Below the pieces are notes generated by a model that searched no databases, was not told the origin of the DNA, and saw nothing but the letters and a program-made list of their open reading frames with translations. A stretch of 64,000 bases of DNA from positions 146,342,399 through 146,406,398 of the forward strand of contig CM051459.1 of NCBI GenBank assembly GCA_028095005.1. Reading direction: 5' to 3'. Positions within the stretch are counted from its first letter, which is position 1, and every line of letters starts with the position of its first letter. Below are positions 34,200-47,455 of this stretch, one piece after another. Both the position numbers and the translations under genes were made by a program. Source of the DNA: Rhynchospora pubera (Eukaryota; Streptophyta; Magnoliopsida; Poales; Cyperaceae).

Positions 34200-34585
34200 G
34201 AGTGGCTAGTGTCAAACATATAGGACAAATACACTTGTCCAACATGATAAAATTTTAATTTTTAAAATTAAAATGACCGATCCAAACCGTTCAAATTGTT
34301 CTACGTTATAAAATCTTCGTGGAGACCAAATTTTATTTTTTCAAATTTTTTTACTATTTTTTTGGAATTTTTTAAAATGCTCAATCTAAAAATTTATGAA
34401 CCCTCTAATTTCGAAAATTCGAAAAAAATAGTTAGAAAATTTGAAAAAAAATATATAAAATTTGATTTTCAAGGATATTTTAATATAGAGATCATATTGA
34501 ACGGTTTGGATCGGCCGTTTGAAATTTTAACAGTCGACGTTTGGATCGTGTTTGACATCCTATATGTTTGATTCTAGCGTTACTC
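34200..34585. mobile_element. MITE with TIR GAGTGGCTAGTGTCAAACATA, 386 bp
   Basis: The left end GAGTGGCTAGTGTCAAACAT(ATAGGA) pairs with the right end (TCCTAT)ATGTTTGATTCTAGCGTTACTC, giving imperfect terminal inverted repeats of about 28 bp. A subterminal pair GATCCAAACCGTTCAA / TTGAACGGTTTGGATC is present too. Target duplication is unclear because the flanks are simple AATAAATA sequence. The style suggests a Mutator-like MITE. It lies about 345 bp upstream of the SS1 start codon, inside the likely promoter. Confidence 0.75.
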
Positions 34586-34877
34586 AATAAATAAATAGAG
34601 TGCTAAATGCTAATCCGACGGAAGATCCATCCCTATTTAATCGGACGGCTGTGGATAAAAGGCTGTCCGATTGGCATCGGATCCAGCGATCCCTTTTCCT
34701 TGGTATTAAGGTCGTCAATCTTAGTTATTAATTAAGCTCTATTTTTAAAACCCCGACGCTCCCGGGAAAACCAATACGCAACCATTCTTCCATTCTTTCT
34801 CCCTTTAAAATTAAACCCTTCTTCAATTTAGATCCTTTTAGTTTAGTTTAGACACTATTAACATTCATTCATTACTC

Positions 34878-34878
34878 T

Positions 34879-34910
<32 letters not shown>

Positions 34911-34911
34911 G
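34878..34911. promoter_or_regulatory. CT-repeat in the presumed 5' UTR of SS1
   Basis: An uninterrupted pyrimidine (CT)n tract ends about 18 bp before the SS1 ATG. Such tracts are common in plant 5' leaders and are also length-variable. No confident TATA box is visible, so the transcription start is unknown. Confidence 0.55.
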
Positions 34912-34929
34912 AAGCAACCAACCGAATCC

Positions 34930-37900
34930 ATGGCGACGCATACGCTCTTCTTCTCTTCTCCCGCGACCTTATCTCGCTCGTCTAAGAACTACCCTCTCCT
35001 GCCACGTCAGCTTTGTTCCACCTCTTCCCTGACCCATATCGCTGTCAGCGCTGGGACCCACTGGCAGAGACCTCCGGATCACGCGCTGCGGCGGCGCTGC
35101 GTACCGGAAAAGAGCCAGGTTGAGGTTGGGTTGCCACACGACGGACCACATCTGTCAGCTTCGTCGGAAGATGCAGAGGATCCCGAGTTAAATTCGCCAG
35201 TGGAAGAACCCAACGGTACTAATTTTCGTCATTTTCTCGTTCATCTTTTTATTAGTTGATTAGGAGCTCTACTTCTCTGTTATTATATTTGTTTTTAGTG
35301 ATCAATTTGCAACCTTTGCTCAAGTTCACGCGCATAATTTTATAGACGAACGCATATTGGGAACGTATCTCGTTGAATTTTTCTAGATTTTGTAATTAGT
35401 TTTTACCAACTTTTATATATATTGTATAATAATTTTGGGTTTTGAATCGAGGCTCCTTAATGGGATATTGGGATTCACATGTATAATCAGATTTTCTTTT
35501 TGAAATAGTTGTATAAGGAAAAGAAAGAGGAGAGGCGAACTCATGTGATTTCCCAATTGGAAAGTTTTGGGCTCCCATGAGACAGTTGTGATACTATGTC
35601 GCTTTCAACTTTTGTTTGATTACTCTGCAGAACAGGAAATTGATTTGGGTTGCTTTCCTAAGATCTGAGAACCACAATTAAAGCTGTTGCGTATTTCTTA
35701 AAATTTATTCCGTATTTACTTAGAATATGCAAACAATGGCATCTAGGACAAAAGTTTGAATGGTGTTGTGCAAAAATACAAGGAATAGTCCTTTTCATGA
35801 TTATAGTAGAATCATTAGATATTTGTTGGCAAATTAATGTGGTTTTTTACTAATTTGCACTCTTCTCTTCATAGAAGTTTGATATTGGGGAATGTAACAG
35901 CATAATAAGTACTGAAACCTGGACCTCACATCCATTGGATACCTCCTCAAATTATCCTGAATAATAAACACACTAATAATAATAAGTAGCAGTTAAATAC
36001 ATTAAGAAAAAACTAAGAGAAAAATCAATCACATTTTGGAAACCAAAAACAGAAGTCTTTCTTATTCCTCTGCTCTTTTTTTGTTTTCGTTGAAAATCAT
36101 TGATCTTGAAAAGTTATTAACTAAAACATATACACAGGAAGTGCTCATGTTGTCGCTGTCGTTACAACCGAAGAGGAATTGGAGGACGAACTAATCACCT
36201 CTATCACATCGAAAGAAGAATCCAAAGTGCCCACCAAGCTGAAAGAAAAATCTAAAGAAGATTTAGAAGAAATTAAAGTGACATTCAGCATAGTTTTTGT
36301 GACAGCCGAAGCAGAACCGTATTCTAAAACTGGTGGCTTGGGGGATGTGTGTGGCTCCCTCCCCATCGCGCTTGCAGCCCGTGGTCATCGCGTCATGGTT
36401 GTCTTGCCCCGGTACCTAAATGGAAAGTCAGATAAGATTTATGATAATGTGGTTAACCTTGGGAAGCGCGTTAAAGTTTCATGTTTCGAAGCTGAGCATG
36501 AAGTGAATTTCTTTCATGAATTCAGGGAAAATGTTGATTGGGTAAGGATATTTAACTTCATAAGGTGTAATGTTGTGAGCAACCAAAGTGCTCTTCGAAA
36601 GTACCAAAAATTTCTGATTTTAGTTCCTCCAATTCTTAAGATTTCTTTTGGGTCATTGAGCATTCTCACAGGTGTATCTTGTCCTATTTCACTCCAATAT
36701 GTATTGGTTAACCAAAATTGCTGTGGTGATTGTTTTTTGGTATATATATTGAATTTTTCTGTTCAAAGGACCTCATTCCATCTCAACTGAATAAGAGACT
36801 AAAATGGATATTTTTAGATCAGCACAAAATAGGAAGAGGAGATGCTTCCTGGAATTATTATTGTCTAATATCCATTAAGATGTGTTAATGAATATTTTAT
36901 TGGGATTTTGTTCCAGAGCTCCATTAATGTAGCAGCATGAAATTGATTTAAAGGATTAACTCAAAGTTCATGCTGGGGGTTCTTTTCTATAATTACACAT
37001 TCATTCATGAATATAGATCATTTGTTTGCATTGCTATTGTCAAAAGCTGTTTATTAGAAACAATTACTTGCTGAGATTTAAAAATTATTATTGGTTTTCC
37101 TATTTACAATACTAGTCCTGGTAAGTATCAATATTGTGCTGTGAGATCATGTTTAAGATTTCAATTAAGCTCATTTCCAAAGTAAAACCGCTAAAAAGGT
37201 ATAAAACAAGTAAAGACAAAAAAGACACATTGGAAAAGAGAGAAGCAATTTGATGATCATGTTTTTTTTTATTAGGTCTTTGTTGACCATCCATCATTTC
37301 ACAGAGCAGGAAACCCATATGGTGATAATTATGGAGCATATGGTGATAATCAGGTCACAATTTATTTTATTTTATTTTATTTTTTATTTCTGGAATGTGC
37401 CACAAGCCCACAAGTGATTATGTATCATTGCAAACAGTCATTTTTGTGATTAATTCCAAGAAGTTTGCCTGCAAACAGTATTGAACCATCAGTACTGACA
37501 AATATACCTCTAATAATATCTTTTAGCTTAAAATTGATCAACTATTAAGTAAATGAGTTTTTTTAGGTTTGCATCAAAAGTTTGTATAAATTAGATGAAA
37601 AGTGATTTGGTCAAGTTTAAGAATACTGATTTTTCCATCACAAATAGATAAAACAGATGAGAATCAGTTCATCTTTTGGTTGCCTTAATCACAGTTTCTT
37701 AAATTCGGTGTTTGGTGCAAGCAAGAAAAATATTATTGAGGGTTATTCACAATTGCAGAAAAATAGTTTAATGTAAAATGTTTTTTTTTTCTAAATTTTA
37801 CTTGAAAGATAAGGTTTTCCCTGTTCTCTACTGAAGTAGGATAATATACTTTGCAGTTTAGGTTTGCTCTACTCAGCCATGCTGCATGCGAGGCTCCTTT

Positions 37901-40900
37901 AGTGCTTGAATTGGGTGGCTTTAACTATGGAGAAAAATGCATTTTTGTCGCCAATGATTGGCATGCTGGCCTTGTACCAGTGTAACATTTTAAGACTCAC
38001 TTTCTGCACACATTACTATTCCCTTTTACTCTGAATACCCATTAATGCAAATCTTCTAGTGATCCTTATTTCTATTATTTTTCAATCCGTTGATCAGACT
38101 ATTAGGTGCAAAGTACCGACCATGGGGTGTATACAAAGATGCTAGATGCATTCTTGTTATACATAACATAGCACATCAGGTATGATCTAATTAATATTTC
38201 GTCGGGTATATAGTTCAATTTTGTTGATGTGTGTGACACCAACAGACAATTCCTAAATTGCCATTTAATCCTGGATTTGGTCTTTTAGTATCACTATACC
38301 ATTGTGTAAACTTAAACTTTTGGTTTAGACCACCTCAATCAAAGCTTGACTGTGCAATTACTCAATTATGCCTTAGTATCAATTTTTCCTTCAGGGTCCT
38401 GCCTGGTAAATATTTATCAAGGCAAACCAACCTGAAATTGTATTTCTAGAAAAAACCTACCTGAAATTGCCTCAAAAAGAGCATGCCAGTGGTTTTGGGT
38501 TTGTACTAAGTTATATTTGCAAATTGCAACACAGGGAGTGGAGCCAGCAACTACATATCCAAATTTGGGGTTGCCTCCTGACTGGTATGGGGCTTTGGAG
38601 TGGGTCTTCCCACATTGGGCCAGAAAACATGCCCTAGACAAGGGGGAGGCTGTGAATATTCTAAAAGGTGCAATTGTAACAACAGACAGGATCGTGACTG
38701 TTAGTCAGGTATCATTACTGTTTCTATACAGCTTCACATAGTCAACTATTTTTTAATTTAACCAAAATGCTCTTCTTCTTTTTCTTCCAACCAAGAGGCA
38801 ATTTGGTCCTTCCAAATATAAAAGGGTATGATGGTATTATAAACTCGTCATTTCATGGCTTGGAAATGATTATGGTTGTCAACATCGTAGCCAAAACAAT
38901 GCTTCTGTACTATTGTTATAAGCCCAAGCTAACCTTTGATACATTATACTTGTAAAGCTCCGTTGACATAATCACTTTTTTGGATTTACCTTGTGTTTTT
39001 ATTGTTTCCTAGGGAATTTTTTATATGTTTTAAGTATCAGTATCTCTCAGTTTCTTTTCAAGATAGTAACTTAGTGTTTAACATATGTAGCTTTCGTTTG
39101 GTTGTAGGGTTACTCTTGGGAGATAACAACTCCAGAAGGAGGATATGGTTTAGATGGACTTCTTACTTCTCGCAAGAGTGTATTGGATGGTAATAAGTTG
39201 CTTTTATTGAATATACATTTTCTTGCTATTTTTAAATTTTACACTCAGTGGCCCTGTATTGAAATTTTCTTAATATTCTTTTTTTTAATACCATTCAGAA
39301 TTTTCAAAGAGACTAATGCACCTCCTTTTGTTATCATTTCAGGTATTGTAAATGGTATTGATGTCACTGACTGGGACCCTGCAACTGACAAACATATCCC
39401 TTTCCATTATTCCATTGATGAACTTTCTGGGAAGGTAGAAATATATTTCGTACTCTTTTCTGTTTTTGTTCAATTTCCTTGCTAATTTTCCGTGTATCAT
39501 TTTTGTTCCAGGCCTTGTGTAAAGCTGATTTGCAAAAGGAGCTCGGTCTACCCATGAGAACGGTGACCCCCCTGGTCAGATATTACGGCACTACACAATT
39601 TATATTAAATTTTGGAATTTCTTTTATGGGTGGTTGAATTAAAGCTGTAGTTTATGATATTGGCAGATTGGATTTATAGGAAGGTTGGACTATCAGAAAG
39701 GCACTGATTTGGTTCTTTCAGCATTGCCTGAGATTATGCAAATGGATATACAATTCGTAAGATTTTCAGTTTTCTGGATAGCCTTAAGTTTCTAAGTTCA
39801 CCTGATTCCTTAATTGCTAGTTAGCCTATAATCGCAAAGATGAACATGTTTGTCTTAATTAAGTCTTTATTTAGCCTCATGAATCTAAATATCTACAGTT
39901 CTGCACCTTCACTTAATTAAGTATTAATTCTGAGCTTTTTGTTTAATTAAGTTGTTTGTTTCCAGATTTAAAGGATTTTTTTTTCATTTGAAAAATAAGC
40001 TGCATTAGAAAGCTTGAAATTTCCATTGTATTAAACAAAAAAAAAAAACAAATTCAGACCTAATACATTAACAAGCCATATCCAATGCGTCTGATCTTTC
40101 TGAAATCAGACCTTGAATGAACCTTGCCTAGTAGGAAGAGACCTCAACAGTTTCACTGGGGAAACAATTTAAAAGAATAAAAACATGTGGCTTCATGATC
40201 TTATGGTCCCATTATAGTCACAATCCATAAGAAGCTGAACTGATAGAAGATTATAATTTTAATTAATTTCACACTGTTATTATTGATACATGAGCTTACT
40301 TAAACAAATAAGTTATCCTCATATTATCTTTCGTATTCTGAACTTATCTGAGGCTTGCCCTTGCAGGACCAAGTCTCCAAGGTATATATAATCAAACTAA
40401 TTCAAAACACTAATTAGTGATGTAGAGATCTTGCTTTAGTTTACCTTGATTGAAGCACATACCTAGCAGAGTATTTACCTCATTAATATTTCACATTGAA
40501 TATGCATTATAAGAAGTTCTATGTAGTTTTAATTGTGTTGAATGTTATTTTAAATAATTTCCTTTTCTTTCACTTATTATAGGTGATGCTTGGATCTGGG
40601 AATCCAGCATATGAAGAATGGATGAGATCTGCTGAATATACCTACAGAGACAAGTTTCGTGGCTGGGTTGGTTTTAATGTACCAATTTCTCATCGAATAA
40701 CAGCGGGGTAAGTGATTTCCAGTGCTACTATGTTGATATAGTTCTGGAACTCCTTGGTAACAACTTTGTTTGATGAAAATTTGCACAAAATATCGATCTA
40801 GATTGCTTTTCCTTGTTTTGTGTTATCTGTTTCATTTAGAATTATATTGAGGGTTCCTATTTATATTACCACAACCTAATGCACATTAAAATTTAAAATA

Positions 40901-42418
40901 TGCAGGTGTGATATACTTATAATGCCATCAAGGTTCGAACCATGTGGTCTGAACCAGTTGTATGCTATGCGATACGGGACTATTCCTGTCGTCCATTGTA
41001 CTGGGGGACTGAGAGTAAGATATTTAAAATATGTACTGTATGAAGTGACGTGTACTCTATACCTCTGTCATACTTTGGTTTATTGGAGTAACGATTTATT
41101 CACATATTGCAGGATACTGTTGAGACCTTTAATCCATTCGGGGATGAAGGTAGAGGTACTGGTACTGGGTATGTACCTATTTTCTATATAAATTGTCAAC
41201 TCAAGTTTTTTAGAACTTCCACCTGACTTTCGAAATGAAAGCCAAGGGATATCATTGTTTTCTGTTTCCAAAATTCTTTGCAAAAAACACCAAGCCTAAT
41301 GTAAACTTAAAAGAAAAAAATAATAGAGTGGTCCCTAACTTTTTTTATGTTAATTCAACCAAATGTTTTTCTGCATAGTTCATATGAACTTGGAAGCTCA
41401 AAGTAACTCAAGTTTGCTTTTTTCTATGTTGGTTTAAGAAATTAGTGAATTGTAGTTGGAGAGAAGTAAGAATTGATAGAAAATACAACTTTGTTCTCGC
41501 ACTATTCTAGGGTTTTGTTAACATGAGGATATAATTGTTACATTATTTGTATATACACTTTTATCTGCCTTTGGTGGTAGTTCCATTAAAATATATTCGC
41601 AACGTCTTTTTTCTTTGTGATGCTATTTTTGGTTAGAGAAATTTGGTGCTAAAATGTGTCAATTCAAATATATTTTCAGGTGGGCCTTCTCACCACTAAC
41701 GAAGGAGAGATTGTTGTGGGTAAGCATGTTGTGTTTCCTCATGCATTACTGAATTTGCTTCAAGGATGGCTTTATATTATGAATTATCCTATAAATTTTC
41801 TGCATGCCAAGAAGATTTCTCTATGTTTTCTTCTTGAAATAGCCCATGAATTTAGGGGGAAATTTCGTGTTTTCCCATCAGAACCTCAAAATATCATATG
41901 CTGGGGAAGCGAGAATAATCATTATAGCAATACATCCTACATATTAGAAATCATAAAAAAAAGATCTCTCTTTTTCACTTCTGTTGCTCCAAGACGTGTA
42001 AAAAAATTAGCTCCTACTGGTACACTCAAGTACTGAATCCTCTCAAAATTAATTTATCTCTTTTTAGCAGAAAAATATACTAACTGAAATGCCGGCAATT
42101 CAATAAAGACATACTATAGTTAATTGTACAGCTGTAAGTTGGATCATACTGAGTTAAGACTTAGCATGTTGAACCAAAACGATCTGCCTTCTAATTCTCT
42201 TTCGTTACCAAAATAGCAAAAAAAAGAAACATAAAATAATATTTTTTCAACTATTTCAGGCACTAGGGCTAGCGGTGAGTACATACAGAGACCACAGGTC
42301 TTCATGGGAGGGGCTAATAAAAAGAGGCATGTCAAAGGATTTCACATGGGATACAGCCGCCTCCCATTATGAACAAATCTTTGAATGGGCCTCTATTGAC
42401 AAACCCTATGTACAGTAG
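34930..42418 (+). CDS. SS1: Soluble starch synthase I, plastidial (complete, 15 exons)
   Basis: It elongates alpha-1,4-glucan chains from ADP-glucose in plastids (GT5 family). Exons by splice sites and conservation: 34930-35215, 36138-36541, 37276-37353, 37857-37981, 38098-38179, 38535-38708, 39108-39189, 39343-39434, 39512-39574, 39667-39756, 40583-40707, 40906-41014, 41113-41168, 41680-41719, 42260-42418. They sum to 1965 nt, 654 residues, all in phase. A Ser/Thr/Arg-rich transit peptide (about residues 1-60) precedes an acidic linker. The GT5 domain opens at VTFSIVFVTAEAEPYSKTGG, with the ADP-glucose-binding KTGGL at 159-163; the C-terminal TGGLRDTVETFNPFG motif begins at 566. GWVGFNVPISHRITAGCDIL and SRFEPCGLNQLYAMRYGT are SSI-type. 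The length matches SSI (about 640-650) rather than the longer SSII-IV. There is no frameshift or missing motif, so it is probably functional. Introns hold only AT-rich DNA. Confidence 0.95.
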
Positions 42419-42607
42419 AGAAGTTTTGAGAGTTCTTACTGAGAAGTTTTCATTTTGGCATGACCTGTTGGTAGGAAACAGGGAGAGGTTCCTCAATTGT
42501 TAGGTCTTGAACACTTGATACATGTTTATTTAGGGTTAATTATTCATAGATTGTTGTACAGGAAATTACCAATCACTGTGGTGTTTGCTTGAATAAGTTT
42601 GTAACTG

Positions 42608-42736
42608 CCGAAGCTGCTGTAGTGCAGCTGGTATGGCACTAGGTCTCCCACGGGAGAGACCACAGTTCTATCCCCACAGATGAGTGGAAGAATAGGGTGG
42701 GTGTGTGGGCCTACGGGCATATGTCAAAAAAAAAAT
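42608..42736 (+). mobile_element. tRNA-derived SINE, 129 bp, 3' of SS1
   Basis: The insertion is bounded by a perfect 16-bp direct repeat AATAAGTTTGTAACTG (42592-42607 and 42737-42752) and ends in a poly-A run. Its 5' part has a Pol III A-box-like TAGTGCAGCTGGTATGGC (about 42620-42637) and a B-box-like CAGTTCTATCCC (about 42663-42674) at tRNA-like spacing. It lies about 190 bp beyond the SS1 stop codon, probably in or near the 3' UTR. Confidence 0.88.
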
Positions 42737-42946
42737 AATAAGTTTGTAACTGAGTATAAAATTGTAGTTTTTACTGGCATAGAAGGACAAGACTGCATCA
42801 CAAAGTTTTGTTCCAATAATATATTTTTTTGTTGTAAAGATAAATTTATTTAATTATGAGATCTATTACAGAAATCAATACTATTTGAACGTATTTTACT
42901 TTTGATAAATGCATGTTATATGGATCTATTTTTCCGACTGTTCTAG

Positions 42947-43015
42947 GGTACATTACAGGTGTAATGTCTCAAGAGATGCAATCCAAGCATTGAAGAGACT
43001 GAAAGAACAGAGATG
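42947..43015 (+). other. Orphan terminal-exon-like segment downstream of SS1
   Basis: After a TTTCCGACTGTTCTAG acceptor-like sequence, an open stretch ending in TGA reads VHYRCNVSRDAIQALKRLKE-QR. It could be an alternative last exon, a gene scrap or coincidence. SS1 already has a proper conserved end at 42418, so it is not needed for that gene. Confidence 0.25.
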
Positions 43016-43401
43016 ATTGTTACCATAAACATAAAGAAAAATGGTTAAGGTAGTGCGCGTGACTTTTTGCAAGTTCATCGGAATGGATAAGGCATAAAGC
43101 CCTTTAGTTATTTTACTTTCATTTTTGTCCATATATTTATTTGTTTAAATTAATTAATCTCTCTCTGTAGAAGTGGAGCCTTTTTTCTTACGATCTCTTC
43201 TTTTCTCTCTCGTTTCAGTGAAAAGTTTTTGTTAGTCTAGGCATAAGCCGCCGTTCCATAATTCCATCGGCTGAAGGATTCCATGTCACCATATATGTGT
43301 AAGTGTAATGCATACCCTTCTTTTATGTTTTCTCATGTGACGTAACTGTGCTGTAATTTGCTTCTAGTTCAATGAAAGTTAAACTACCCAAAAAAATATA
43401 T

Positions 43402-43721
43402 GGTTATGTTTGGATCGTATGAGAATAAGAGTAGGATTAGTTATTCATGATTAAAATTGTTAGTCTCAAATTTTTAAGAATAAGTTTAATCTCTGAATAA
43501 AAGTTTTGTTTGGATGATGTAAGAATAACAACGAGCTTTATCTTTAACCGTTAACAAACTAAAATTTTAATCTCACTTCTTATTCTGACATCTAGTCAGA
43601 TTAACTAATTTTACTCTGATTAGGAATAACCCCTTAATCCTAAACTGTTTGGATTGTCTCTTAATCCATATTAGCTATTTAGTTCAAAATAACTCTTATT
43701 CATGACTATCCAAACAGAGCC
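43402..43721. mobile_element. Tourist-like MITE, 320 bp, degenerate left end
   Basis: Left GGTTATGTTTGGATCGTATGAG, right CTATCCAAACAGAGCC, flanked by TAT-type sequence. Internal GAATAAGAGTAGGATTAG and CTCTGATTAGGAATAA motifs match the element in intron 2 of gene A (5926-6226), so the two belong to one family. Confidence 0.75.
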
Positions 43722-46550
43722 TATAAGTGTAATACAAGTACTGTAATCGTAAGGGCTGGGATGAGCATTGCTGTAATGTATTGTGAGGATGTAAAACTCT
43801 TTCTATGGTAATTTGAAGCCTACGGGCCTTGTTTCAAAAAAAAAAAAACTTGGGAGAATATTAGGAGCATCTTAGTCGTCTGACGCAGCAGTGTTGCATG
43901 ATAAAAGCTAAGGTTTTTGTCTTAGTATTGTGCAAACGACAAAAGACTTTACTCATGATATGTGCTGTTTGGCGTCTCTCCCCAACGTGATCTAAAATTT
44001 CACAACGGTTGCTGCAATGTCTCTACCAACCTCAGTGGTTCAGGTTCTATCCTAAGCTTTTTGTCGTGAAAATGCTTTTCATCAAACATATTTGTTTTCG
44101 TCTTTTAATTTTCCCAAGACCATAATTGTTTTTTTCTCCAATATCAATTTTTTTTTGGGACTAAGAAAACATGAAAGAGCAATGCTCTCTTATGTTGCAT
44201 TTAAATATGCTGTAAGACGACTTTCAGATGGGGGAAAAAAAAAACCGCGCATATAATTGGGTTATTTTACGATGGAAAAAATAAGATAAGATCGGATTTG
44301 AATTCCAATCATTCATCTCTATTCATAGTTTTAAATGAACGATCTAAATCTAAACAGAATTTGTTGTGTCCACAACAGAATTTGTCAAAGTGATATATGT
44401 TGGAATTAAATTTTTTTATAAGCTCAGACCACGATTCGATCTTTTAAAAAATTAATAGTTTTAAACTTTTTCAAATAACTAAATTAGTCTTTTTATTGTT
44501 TATCTCTAAAATAAACAAACTTAGTCCTTAAAAAACATTATGCAACAACTTAGTTCAAATAAACTCTAAAAAATAAAAGATCAATTTAATTTATACGTAA
44601 AAAGTTCAATTATCAATTTAATAAAAACGAACTTTTGATAATTAAACTATTTTTTTCCAAAAAAAAAAGTACAAAACGGTAAGGTTTTTCTGTTATATAT
44701 GTAAAGTAACAAGTAAAAACTACTTTATACAAATTGAACAAGAATCAAGAAGAAAGAACTTTAAGATGTTAATAGAATTTAGTTTAAAAAAAAAGAAATG
44801 ATATCTGTCATTTGTAGTTTTTTCATCGTTTGAACAAATTGAACACATAAAATAGATAAGATGCACATATAGATGATAAGAATGAACATATACAAAAGAA
44901 AATAAGTTTTGTCATCACTTGTCATATTTTTATATACATATTCAACTTATTTTTAATGAACTTATTTATTTGTATGTGTTCACTTTGATTGTTTATATGT
45001 TCGTCTTGTTTTTTTTATGTGTTTATTTTGTTCAAGAGATGGCAAAATTGCAGACGAAAATAATCAATTTTCTTAAACAAAAAACTTAAATCATTTATTT
45101 TGCGAATCTTGGAGTGCTTCAAAAGACTTGACCTTTACGAATTGTAAATTAATTAGCAATGCACTTGAGTGCGTTATGGCGCATACTGCATACAGTGTCA
45201 AAAAAAAAAAAAAATAGACCCAACAAAAACATATTGTGTTTCAGTGTTTGATCACACTTATGTTCTCTCGATGTAAATAGATTTAGACCAAACAGAAATA
45301 CTTTGTAGGAGAGAGAGAGAGAGAACAACGCGGAACATTCACCATAAATATCTTTTTCAACTTTATTTTTTAAAATTCTTGGTAGCGGCTATCAAGTGAA
45401 TATATTTTTCTACTTGAGTTGTGAATAGTGCTAGAACTAGATTGAAATACGTAATCAGATTATTATTTTTTCTCCCACACAAGCGTATACTCAACAAATC
45501 GTTAACATTAAAGAAGACAAAGGAGGGCTTACGTTGAGTCCAATCGTATCTACTCATTTAATGATTATTACTTCCTCCCTTTGTGTTTTTAACCATCATA
45601 AATTAGTCAAGAAATGGAAAAGTTCTTTTTTTTTCACTTATCACTGTAACTTAACATTTTGTTACTTGTCTTATTAATTCTTTTAATAATAATTGTAACT
45701 ACTTGCTATACAGATGGCCACACTAAAGAAACTACATAAGAACCTCTGTTACTGATAGGCACAATTCACTGTGGAACTTTGGAACTTGGGATCAGGCTAA
45801 TAATACTTTGCCAAAAGGAAAAAAAAACAAAACAATTACGATAGACGTTTCCATTTAATTAATTGAAGTTCTGCTAGGGGATTATAGTTGGACGGTTGCA
45901 TTCCTTGGATGGAAGAATAATTGTTGTTTTGCTGGATTAAATAATTATGAGCCCCATTTTATGATGTTTTGAAGTTGTTGTAATGTATTAATCCGATAGA
46001 AATATAGCAGCATGCAATGACGCGCAAACAACAACGATTTGCTCTAACAGGGATTTCAGCAAAGGGGAGCAAAATTAATCTATCAATTGGATAAGGCGAG
46101 AAACTAATGATTCAGCATTTCCTTGACCCTTAATTTTTTTTTAAGATAAAAATAAGATTAAAATGTTGTAATTATTAATATTTAAAAAAATTCAGCGGAT
46201 TTGGATTTGCAACTTCTTTTAAAAAAACGCTTATCTTAATTATAAACCAAAAATTGATACTTTTGTGAAAGATATTTTTTTTATGACATAAAACAAATTG
46301 AATTGCCATCCAGAGTCGAGCATAAATTTATTTTCCTCGACAGCTAGTCTTCCATCTTGGGTTGAACTATACTAGAAATATTGGACCTGAAAGTTATTTT
46401 CCATTTCTTTTCTAATGCTAACTTCAGTTTGGGCACGTCAAGAAGCCTTAGTGGCCCACCATTTTCATAACTAGTAATAGCATCCCTTATTATATTATTA
46501 TTATTGGCCAAAATGATTATGTTACCGCCCTAGCTAAAACACTGACCAAA
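43722..46550. other. Intergenic AT-rich DNA
   Basis: No gene recognised. At 45380-45398 the palindromic word CTTGGTAGCGGCTATCAAG resembles, in reverse orientation and with one mismatch, the short poly-A-tailed insert at 10192-10234, and has a T/A-rich tract on the expected side; it may be another copy. GA microsatellite at about 45310-45325. Confidence 0.45.
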
Positions 46551-46876
46551 TGGTGCTTTACAGTTATTTTCCAAAATTTAAAATTTAAACAACCGATTCA
46601 AATCATATAATATGTTCTCCATATTGAAATATCCTTTGAAACCCAATTTTATTTTTTAAAATTAATTTTACTATTTTTTTCAGATTTTTAAAATCATTGT
46701 TAATGGAGGGCCCATAATTAACGTTTTAGATTGAGAATTTTTTAAATAGTAATATATATATATATATATAAAGATTGTTTTATAAGGATATTTTTGTATT
46801 AAGAACTTATTTTACGGTATGGATGATGGATTGAACGTTTAAATTTTAGATTTAAAAAAATAACTTTAAAGCACCA
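46551..46876. mobile_element. MITE with TIR TGGTGCTTTA(A/C)AGTTATTTT
   Basis: TGGTGCTTTACAGTTATTTT at the left and AAAATAACTTTAAAGCACCA at the right are inverted repeats with one mismatch. The inner layout (AACCGATTCAAATC..., a TTTTTACTATTTTTTT stretch, a TA microsatellite at 46750-46771, GGATATTTTTGTATT) parallels the element at 34200-34585, suggesting related families. Target duplication not resolved. Confidence 0.75.
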
Positions 46877-47240
46877 CTTAATCTGTGCTTAAGGATGTAC
46901 CGTTTAATATGCATGTTGGCATCATCAAAGATATTTTATTGATATATTTTTCATGATAATATTTCAATATTTTAATAAAATTAAGTATAGGGTGTAGTAA
47001 TTTTACTTCTTCGGTTCTTCCTTATATATGCCATAGAGAGATCTGACCAGCATTCGTTTTAGTTTTAAACTTTTAGTATGTTGACTAGCACTAGCAAGGA
47101 TCAGGACGAAATCCTGGTGGAATGGAATGAATCTATCCTACAAATGAGACGTCGAGTAATCCATGAAATTTTTTTTTTTTTGTAGCTATGAATTCGTTAC
47201 ATTACTAAAACAAATATCATTATATTGAAATATTTCTTGA

Positions 47241-47398
47241 GGCTCCGTTTGGATAGGTGTGGAAAGAAGAGAAGAAGGGAAGAAGTGGGAAGAAATATTG
47301 GAAAGTGTGTAACTTTGTGAAGAGTTTGGAATGTTTATAATTTTTTTTTCTTCTTCTTTCTTCTTCTTCTTCTTTCTTCCAACGATCCAAACGCACCC
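47241..47398. mobile_element. Tourist-like MITE, 158 bp
   Basis: GGCTCCGTTTGGATAGG ... CGATCCAAACGCACCC, flanked by TGA (47238-47240 and 47399-47401). Same family as 28112-28300 and 30683-30871, but shorter. It ends 57 bp before the copia LTR. Confidence 0.82.
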
Positions 47399-47455
47399 TG
47401 AGACATTAATTATTGGATACGAAATATTGAAGAGCAGATGAAAGAGACAACCATG

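Noticed and set aside
40364..40382. CTTGCAG|GACCAAGTCTCCAAG|GTATAT, a possible 15-bp microexon of SS1
   Set aside because: SS1 proteins read straight from the exon 10 end (MDIQF) to the exon 11 start (VMLGSG) without an insert; the splice-like borders are probably chance.
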